In this document: piece by piece, positions 1 to 5,024 of the stretch | Position numbering within the stretch: the stretch's first letter is position 1 | Layout: each line of letters opens with the position of its first letter | Origin: Clostridia bacterium | Lineage (GTDB): Bacteria > Bacillota_E > SLMV01 > PUMD01 | Length of the DNA: 5,024 nucleotides | Reading direction: 5' to 3' | Assembly: GCA_007128555.1 (NCBI GenBank) | Contig: SKXF01000204.1 | Coordinates: 1-5,024, forward strand | Position numbers and translations under genes: made by a program | Notes under the pieces: model-generated | The model's input: the letters and a program-made list of their open reading frames with translations, nothing else | Told to the model about the DNA's origin: nothing | The model's database searches: none

Positions 1-108
1 GGTGAGTTTACGCCTGATCTGGGTCATGCTGTGGTACAGCAACATGGGACGGCTGCGTGGGTTTATTGCCCAGGCTTTATCAGGAGTAAACTGCCCAGGG
101 AGCAAAGG

Positions 109-384
109 ATGGTAGAAGAAGTCAACAATGTGAAAGATACTTTAGAAGGAGATTCTCCCCCCGTTGATAAACTGATACAAACCCAGATCGATATCGCGTC
201 CACGATCAAAGAATTGGCCAGTGGGGAAGAAGGAATGTGGCCCTGCCGTTTTGAGCTAGCTTTTCACCAGAAGAATGGATGGACCCCGGTTGCCATGACC
301 ATTTCCCTTCCCTTTCAATGGATCCTGGAGGGTAGGTTTAGGGGGCAGAGGGCAAGCCCTACCTGTAGCCATAGAATGTATTGA
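109..384 (+). CDS. Small hypothetical protein, unrecognised, weakly supported
   Basis: An ATG at 109 opens a 91-codon frame ending in TGA at 382-384. GGGAG lies six bases upstream, a well-placed Shine-Dalgarno. The same frame is open leftward to the window edge, with a GTG at 31, so it could also be the 3' end of a larger gene. The first half of the product is acidic and helix-prone (VEEVNNVKDTLEGD, then IDIASTIKELASG). The second half is less protein-like and ends in an arginine-rich tail using several AGG codons, which may signal decay, a frameshift or a chance frame. No signal peptide, membrane segment or known motif is seen. A frame entering from the left edge ends in TAG at 113-115 and overlaps this ATG in the sequence ATGGTAG, an arrangement seen in translationally coupled genes. 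Base composition is lower in G+C than the neighbouring activase gene. Function unknown, and its reality is uncertain. Confidence 0.33.
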   Translation: MVEEVNNVKDTLEGDSPPVDKLIQTQIDIASTIKELASGEEGMWPCRFELAFHQKNGWTPVAMTISLPFQWILEGRFRGQRASPTCSHRMY

Positions 385-394
385 TGGATGAAGC

Positions 395-423
395 GCGACC
401 CCAGCGGGACTCCACAGGGTCGC
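395..423. repeat. Short inverted repeat abutting the terminator
   Basis: GCGACCC (395-401) pairs perfectly with GGGTCGC (417-423) around a 15-nt loop. Only one base separates it from the large hairpin at 425-465. It may be a second element of a tandem terminator or a 3'-end stabilising structure for a minus-strand transcript that reads through the first hairpin. No T tract follows it in either direction, so it is unlikely to terminate on its own. It matches no riboswitch or known RNA that I recognise. Confidence 0.4.
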
Positions 424-424
424 C

Positions 425-465
425 AACAACAGGGGCCCTGGCGGAAGAGCCGGGCCCCTGTTGTT
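425..465. terminator. Strong inverted repeat, likely bidirectional transcription terminator
   Basis: The arm AACAACAGGGGCCC (425-438) is perfectly complementary to GGGCCCCTGTTGTT (452-465). The stem can be extended inward by GGC (440-442) pairing with GCC (449-451) across one bulged T, leaving a six-base loop GGAAGA, for about 17 pairs in all. The G+C-rich core followed by T-rich arm ends suits an intrinsic terminator. The T tract is short in both directions: TTGTTT then AAT on the plus strand, TTGTT then GGCG on the minus strand. It is slightly better on the plus strand. It lies about 105 nt past the stop of the activase gene and about 40 nt past the stop of the small plus-strand ORF, the usual place for a shared terminator between convergent genes. 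Confidence 0.7.
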
Positions 466-570
466 TAATCTACTAGCTCTCACTCAATTAAGAAGGACTT
501 CTACCGAGCGGTTTCTCCAGCGAACCCGAAGGCGATCGTCCCCGCCCCCACATCAGGTCCACCCTCCAGG
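466..570. other. Intergenic spacer downstream of the activase gene
   Basis: This is the part of the 385-570 spacer that lies between the terminator hairpin and the TGA stop of the activase gene (571-573). It would be the 3' untranslated region of that minus-strand transcript. I see only a trivial 5-bp palindrome (AGAAGGACTTCT, about 491-502) and a 21-codon minus-strand frame (488-553) of low-complexity composition that I do not accept as a gene. No promoter, repeat family or RNA gene is evident. Confidence 0.6.
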
Positions 571-3500
571 TCAACCCGCACTTTCCGGCAGGGATTCGGC
601 CGTACTGAGCCGTTGCTTAGCCTGGAAGACCAGGCCCTGGATCAGCTCCTCACGGCTGGGATTATCCTTGCCGTCGTAGTAGGTCGCCACCATGGGAATG
701 TTCAGATCCCGACGGAGCACACTCATCTGGGCCTCCACCACGGAACCGGGCATGCAGGTGAAAGGCGCAACGAGGATCGCGCCCTCGGCACTTCCCCTGA
801 GAGCCAGGGCACTGGTACGCCCCACCGTCATCGGCGGTTCGCCGCCGTAGTGTTCGGAAATATATCGCTGCGAAAGCGCCCTGAGCTCAGCCGGGGTGGG
901 CTCATGCCCATCGGGGAGAAGTCCCTCTGCAGCAGCGGCAATCCGCACCTCGTCACGGTGAGCCAACCAGTTCAGCCCGGCGAAGCCGGCCTGTTGGGCC
1001 AGTGCACCCGTCCTGCGACTCTGACGGAAGAGTGTCTTCGCCTCCTCGTAGTTGATGTAACCTGTGTACAGGAACAGCTCCGAGGCCGGTGACAGGTTGA
1101 CCTCTCCCCCGGCCTTCTCGATCTTGCGAATGATGTCCTGGTTTGACCGATCATCAAGGCGAACGTAGAACTCCCCGGCCAGGATGATGCGGGGCCGTCT
1201 CTCCCTGGCCGTGGGAATCTCCGCGAAGGCATCTGCCGCCTCTCGGATCAGTTTCTCAAAGGGGCGCAGATGCCGACCCGATGCAACCGAAGCGATCTTG
1301 AACTTGTAGGTTCGCAACAGCTCGATCAGGGCATCGGAGTACCGTTCAAAAAGGGCATCGCTCTGACCCGCCTGCAGCTCGTAGGGACGGGTCGCGTGGA
1401 GCATCTTGTACAGCACATCCACGGCCAGGGAACCATCAAACATGCCAATGGCAAAGCCGATGCCGAACTGGCGGATCATCTCGAACAGTTCGCCGGCGTA
1501 GATCATCTGCTCCCCCAACCCGGCCTGGTTCAGAAGCAGAGACTGGCTGGGAGCATAGAGGCCGTAACGGCAGGGGCCGCAGGCCCAGCCCTGGAAGAAG
1601 ACCACGCGGTTCAGATCCTCCCCGGTCTCCTCGGCATAGCTGAGGAAGTCCTGGACGTTCTGTATCAGCGGCAGGCACTCGTCGCCGTTGACGTGGCGCC
1701 GCGCCAGGGTGAGATCACGATCACTGCTCCGTGGCAGCATTTCAGCTTCAACGCCTGCATTTTGCAGCATGGCGGCAAACACCCTGCCGTGATGCGAGGG
1801 CTCAGGCATGAGGACCTTCTTGTTCCTGAGATCACCCACCGGTAGGGTCCGCGCCGAGATCAATGTCGGCGGACTGTAGCGTCGGCGGGCAAGGCAGGTG
1901 TTTCTGAAGGCCTCCAGGCGGGTGATCATCCCCGCAGGTGCCGTGTGCTCATCCATCGTCAGCCTCAGGCTGCTCGAAATCCCCCTGAGATAGTGCCGTA
2001 GCATGGCGTTCGGCCCACACTTGAAGGGGTCCTGCAGCACGGTGTGCATCGTCGGAAGGTTGTGATCGTCGCCCAGGCGATTCAGATACTGGGTCACGTG
2101 GGCCGCTGCCAACATACGCTGCAGCTGGGCAGGGTATATGTTGTCGGCGCTCTCTCGGAGCTTCTCGAAGTCCTCGCTGAAGGCCTCCGGAGATCCCAGG
2201 ATCTTGGAATCAATCCTGCCCTGGTACCATCCCTGCACATAGGCAAGAAGGAACTCCTGGGGAACGGCGATGACACCACGCTGCCGAGCATATTCCAGGG
2301 AACCCTTGGAAACCTCGTGATCGTATATGGTGTATGGACGACCAAGGAATACCCCGACGATGGTATCTTCGGCGGAGTACTCGGGCAGGTCCTCCACCAC
2401 CTTCACACTGTGCTTTTCAACCGATGTTCTGAAGCTCTGCTGCGCATCATACCCGGCCTGGACGGCCTCACTGAGCCTCCGATCACTGAAACTGTCTCCG
2501 AGAATCTCGCGGGCAACACTGCGCAGCTGGTTGGTAATCATGCGCTGTCCCTGCCTGTAATTCAGCTGGGCATAAAGAACCCTCTCCCTGGGTAGGTCCA
2601 GGGCGCTGATCACGGTGCCCCGAAGGGTCTGAAGTAAGGGGCATGTGAAACTGCGCGGCCACTCCTCGGCCCAGGGAAGGGGCTCCATGGTAACCACATC
2701 GGGCAGGAAAATGTAATCCACGTCCGAACGGGCCAGCTCACTGTAGTGGCCGACCACGACCTCCAGCGGGTAACACATCTCCGAGTCGAGGTGCTTCTTA
2801 CCCTCCTCCAGGGTCTCCTCTGAGGTTTCATCGGACAGTACCACCTGCGCTCCGAGACCGCGGAAGAATGACGCCCAGAAGGGATACAGATCGAAGAACA
2901 GGCCACTTCTGGCGATCCCGACCGTGGGGCGACCGTCGCTCAACGGTTCACCGGCGGCCTCGTAGAACAGCTCATTCCTCAGGGAGACGTAGTCGGGCAG
3001 GTGGGCATACTGAGCGGCCCGCTTCTTCTCCAGGCCGGAAAACCGGCCGCAGCGGTCCCCGTAGAGAAACCTGCTCCCATCGGCAAAACCAATGATGTCG
3101 AGCGTGCAGTTGTGCTCGTGCTCGCACTGAGCCCGGCACTTCTGCTTATCCTGCGTGAAGTCGTTCAGCTGATCCATGTTGCGGAAAGCATACTCGGCCT
3201 CGAGGCCCAGTTCGTTCATCTTTTGTGCCATCAGGGCACTCCCGAGGGCCCCCGAGAGCTCCGGGGAAGGCGGAACGGAGATCTCCTTGCCAATCTCCGC
3301 TGCAAAGGCGGCGGCCAGGGCATGGTTCTTGGCCGTGGCGCCGGTAAACACCACCTCGCCCTCCATGGCCCGATTCTCCCCGGTCTTGCTGAGATAGTTC
3401 CGGGCCGACGAGTAGGCCAGGCTGGCAATCTGGGACGGGAAGGGCAGCCCCTGTGAAGCCGCGGAGGCCAGCGCCGACTGCGACAGCAGGGTGCAGGTGT

Positions 3501-4956
3501 CACCGAGATCGATAGCGTACTTGGCCTCGAAGGCCCGCTGCGAGAACTCATCCTTGATCTTCACCCCGAGCAAACCGGCCAGGTTCTCTAGGAACGTGCC
3601 CGTGCCAGCCGCGCAGACCGGGTTCATGTTGTAGTCGTGAAGAGCCCCGTCGTTCAGCTGCAGAAACTTGGAGTCCTCGCCCCCAATCTCGATGATGGAC
3701 AGGGTCCCTTCGGAACCATACAGGTACTTGGCTCCCTCGGCCTGGCAGGTGATCTCGTCAACGGCATATTCGGCATTCAAAATCTTCTGCGAGAGAAATC
3801 TCCCGGACCCCGTGGTGCAGGCAATGACCCGGGACGATTCGATGATACTGCCGTAATCCTCCCGCACCCGCTTCATCAATTCCAGAACCTGCAGGGCGGG
3901 GCGACCGGCCGTGGGCAGGTACACGCCACCGATGAACTTGCCCGTCCGATCAAGAAGCACGCATTTCGTGGACACCGAACCGCAGTCCACCCCCAGGTAT
4001 ACCAGCGAGGTATCCAGGTCTGGCGACTGGGAAAGCTCCGGCAGGTAGTTGACCAGGGAGGGGTCAAGGGCCGGCAGGGGCTGCTCAGGCGTATACTCGC
4101 GATTGAGGATGCCGGCAAAATCAAGATCCGCCGTGTTGATCACATCACGGCTCTGGGCCGCACCCAGGGCCAGCAGGTACTCGTGACCTTCGGGGACGAA
4201 GATATCGACCGTGTCCGACTCGCAGTAATCCTTCAAGTATTTCAGGACCGCCTTGTTGTTGGCGACTCCCCCCACCGCCGCGACCCTGCTCCGCTCCTCA
4301 ATCCTCCCCTGGGTGACGTTGATGATGACCATCTCAGCCAGGGTCTTGGCCAGGCCCGCCGATACCGCACCCTGGGTGGCACCCTCATTGATTGCGTGGG
4401 TCATATCAGATTTTGCAAACACGGCACAGCGTCCTGAGATCCGAATGGGAGACCCGGAGCTCAAAGCCAGATCGGCCAGTTCCTCGTCATCGTAGCCCAG
4501 GCGAGTGGCCTGCTGGTACCAGAACGCACCACTTCCAGCGGCACACTGCCCATTTCGGTTGAAGAAATCCACCGTACCCCCCGGCCCCAGTTCGAGGTAG
4601 TATATGTTCTCATGTCCGAGGGAAAGAACGGTATCGCAGTCCGCATCGCTGATAGAGAGCCCAGCGCACATGGCCTCAATCTCCAGAACCGGGGCAATCC
4701 CCAGCTCCTCGGCCAGAAGATGAGCGTTGGCTCCCGTAACACCGAGGCGAATGTTCTCATCCGGGGCATTCTCACCGAGAAGACGCTGCAGGCACGTCCT
4801 GACACTGTCGATCGGCCTGCCCGCAGTGGGGCAGGAAACCCGCTCAACCCGGTCACCGGCGATCAGGACTCCCTTGACAGCAAAGGTACCCATGTCGAGG
4901 CCTACGGATCGAACCTGTGGACCTCCGGTTACTTCATCACCAAGTAACAACGGCAT
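571..4956 (-). CDS. Giant acyl-CoA dehydratase activase-related ATPase (tandem BadF/BcrA-type domains + DUF2229 + Cys-rich C-terminus)
   Basis: Residues are numbered from the ATG at 4956 (1461 aa). Domain 1 (about 18-268) shows the ASKHA phosphate motif LDMGTFAVKG, C138 in NGQCAAGSGAF, C177 in GRCAVF, GGVANN (229-234) and ALGAA (263-267). Domain 2 (about 321-577) repeats the plan more canonically: VDCGSVSTK, TTGSGR (381), GGEDSK (425-430), C448 in CAAGTGTF, C488 in DTCTLL, TGATAKN and GALGSA. A linker with C607, C611, C617 and C636 follows, then a DUF2229-like part (FFDLYPFW near 687; SEMCYP with C728). The C-terminal half has GRPYTIYD, DPFKCGP (C979), DEHTAPAG, NGDEC (C1094), ACGPCRYG (C1126, C1129), GEFYVR and FTCMPG (C1401). 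Known family role: ATP-driven low-potential electron transfer to 2-hydroxyacyl-CoA dehydratases or benzoyl-CoA reductases through a [4Fe-4S] cluster. Whether this long form does that is inference. No signal peptide or membrane segment is seen, so it is probably cytoplasmic. The length fits the long activase-related proteins of about 1400 aa, and the frame is intact. Start choice: the ATG at 4974 lacks a suitably spaced Shine-Dalgarno, while AGGTGAGG precedes 4956; a TTG at 4950 is also possible. Confidence 0.96.
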   Translation of the reverse strand: MPLLLGDEVTGGPQVRSVGLDMGTFAVKGVLIAGDRVERVSCPTAGRPIDSVRTCLQRLLGENAPDENIRLGVTGANAHLLAEELGIAPVLEIEAMCAGLSISDADCDTVLSLGHENIYYLELGPGGTVDFFNRNGQCAAGSGAFWYQQATRLGYDDEELADLALSSGSPIRISGRCAVFAKSDMTHAINEGATQGAVSAGLAKTLAEMVIINVTQGRIEERSRVAAVGGVANNKAVLKYLKDYCESDTVDIFVPEGHEYLLALGAAQSRDVINTADLDFAGILNREYTPEQPLPALDPSLVNYLPELSQSPDLDTSLVYLGVDCGSVSTKCVLLDRTGKFIGGVYLPTAGRPALQVLELMKRVREDYGSIIESSRVIACTTGSGRFLSQKILNAEYAVDEITCQAEGAKYLYGSEGTLSIIEIGGEDSKFLQLNDGALHDYNMNPVCAAGTGTFLENLAGLLGVKIKDEFSQRAFEAKYAIDLGDTCTLLSQSALASAASQGLPFPSQIASLAYSSARNYLSKTGENRAMEGEVVFTGATAKNHALAAAFAAEIGKEISVPPSPELSGALGSALMAQKMNELGLEAEYAFRNMDQLNDFTQDKQKCRAQCEHEHNCTLDIIGFADGSRFLYGDRCGRFSGLEKKRAAQYAHLPDYVSLRNELFYEAAGEPLSDGRPTVGIARSGLFFDLYPFWASFFRGLGAQVVLSDETSEETLEEGKKHLDSEMCYPLEVVVGHYSELARSDVDYIFLPDVVTMEPLPWAEEWPRSFTCPLLQTLRGTVISALDLPRERVLYAQLNYRQGQRMITNQLRSVAREILGDSFSDRRLSEAVQAGYDAQQSFRTSVEKHSVKVVEDLPEYSAEDTIVGVFLGRPYTIYDHEVSKGSLEYARQRGVIAVPQEFLLAYVQGWYQGRIDSKILGSPEAFSEDFEKLRESADNIYPAQLQRMLAAAHVTQYLNRLGDDHNLPTMHTVLQDPFKCGPNAMLRHYLRGISSSLRLTMDEHTAPAGMITRLEAFRNTCLARRRYSPPTLISARTLPVGDLRNKKVLMPEPSHHGRVFAAMLQNAGVEAEMLPRSSDRDLTLARRHVNGDECLPLIQNVQDFLSYAEETGEDLNRVVFFQGWACGPCRYGLYAPSQSLLLNQAGLGEQMIYAGELFEMIRQFGIGFAIGMFDGSLAVDVLYKMLHATRPYELQAGQSDALFERYSDALIELLRTYKFKIASVASGRHLRPFEKLIREAADAFAEIPTARERRPRIILAGEFYVRLDDRSNQDIIRKIEKAGGEVNLSPASELFLYTGYINYEEAKTLFRQSRRTGALAQQAGFAGLNWLAHRDEVRIAAAAEGLLPDGHEPTPAELRALSQRYISEHYGGEPPMTVGRTSALALRGSAEGAILVAPFTCMPGSVVEAQMSVLRRDLNIPMVATYYDGKDNPSREELIQGLVFQAKQRLSTAESLPESAG

Positions 4957-4967
4957 CACCTCACCTA
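4957..4967 (-). promoter_or_regulatory. Ribosome binding site deciding the start of the activase gene
   Basis: Read on the minus strand, the bases just before the ATG at 4956 are AGGTGAGGTG. The upstream AGG lies 7 nt from this ATG. The overlapping GAGGTGAT is an even longer match to the 16S anti-Shine-Dalgarno complement and would suit a TTG start at 4950. The upstream in-frame ATG at 4974 has only a GAGG about 19 nt away, which is too far. The translation start is therefore probably 4956 or 4950 rather than 4974. All three differ by only a few residues ahead of the first ATPase motif. Confidence 0.5.
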
Positions 4968-4974
4968 TTTCCAT

Positions 4975-5024
4975 GCTAAATTACAAATGATCGCCTCTTG
5001 CGTTCCCCAAAAAGCCCTTCCATA
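4975..5024. other. Window-edge sequence upstream of the activase gene
   Basis: These 50 bases precede the activase gene. On the minus strand two frames are open from the window edge. One ends in TAG at 4976-4978 with a basic tail (GERKRRSFVI) and would stop just before the ATG at 4974. The other ends in TAA at 4981-4983. Either could be the C-terminus of an upstream operon gene, and both could be chance. A TGTAAT hexamer at 4980-4985 on the minus strand resembles a -10 box, but no good -35 is found at the right distance. The region cannot be assigned from this window. Confidence 0.3.

Noticed and set aside
395..465. Possible riboswitch or T-box-like leader in the paired hairpins
   Set aside because: I find no T-box, cobalamin, SAM or other conserved aptamer core, and the position is downstream of both flanking frames rather than upstream of a gene.
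256..483. Minus-strand 75-codon frame spanning the terminator hairpin
   Set aside because: It runs through the perfect inverted repeat, and its product is Pro/Gly-rich with no domain.
488..553. 21-codon minus-strand frame after the activase stop with GGAGG nine bases before its ATG
   Set aside because: The product is only Gly, Ser, Arg and Pro-rich low-complexity sequence, the frame is very short, and it lies in the expected 3' untranslated region.
1270..1845. Plus-strand open frame of 191 codons opposite the C-terminal part of the activase
   Set aside because: It lies wholly antisense to conserved motifs such as ACGPCRYG, has no recognised domain, and is best explained as a codon-bias shadow. 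The same holds for 2044-2595 and 613-1092.
3637..4437. Long plus-strand open frame (266 codons) opposite the activase gene
   Set aside because: It is antisense to clearly recognisable activase motifs (second phosphate motif and CAAGTG), and its product has no recognisable domain. Such antisense frames are common in G+C-rich genes.
4975..5010. Sigma-70 promoter for the activase gene (TGTAAT as -10)
   Set aside because: The best -35 candidate at suitable spacing matches the consensus poorly, and the gene may be internal to an operon, so no promoter is called.

Overview
The window is dominated by one very long minus-strand gene (about 571-4956). It encodes a large, multi-domain, cysteine-rich ATPase of the acyl-CoA dehydratase activase (BadF/BadG/BcrA/BcrD) superfamily. 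The protein carries two tandem activase domains, a four-cysteine linker, a DUF2229-type region and a long C-terminal region with further conserved-looking cysteine motifs. Proteins of this kind are typical of strict or facultative anaerobes with low-potential electron transfer (clostridia, spirochaetes, anaerobic deltaproteobacteria and others). The gene is clearly G+C-rich. Nothing in the window fixes the taxon more precisely than an anaerobic or fermentative bacterium.

Layout on the + strand: positions 1-384 are visibly less G+C-rich and hold one weakly supported + strand small ORF (109-384) that I do not recognise, with a possible overlapping frame entering from the left edge. Positions 385-570 are intergenic between convergent frames. 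They contain a 7-bp hairpin (395-423) directly followed by a strong, perfectly matched hairpin (425-465), which is best read as the shared or bidirectional terminator. Positions 571-4956 are the activase-like giant gene. Positions 4957-5024 are its translation start region and the edge of whatever lies upstream. Two minus-strand frames are open to the window edge there, so an upstream operon partner can be neither shown nor excluded.

The two activase domains, each with its own Cys pair, suggest that one polypeptide forms by itself the two-subunit arrangement that classical activases (HgdC type) make as a homodimer around a shared [4Fe-4S] cluster. The downstream DUF2229/C-terminal part would then be a built-in electron acceptor or partner. 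No dehydratase, CoA-transferase or ferredoxin gene is visible, so the physiological substrate stays open. I see no mobile element, CRISPR array, tRNA or rRNA in the window.
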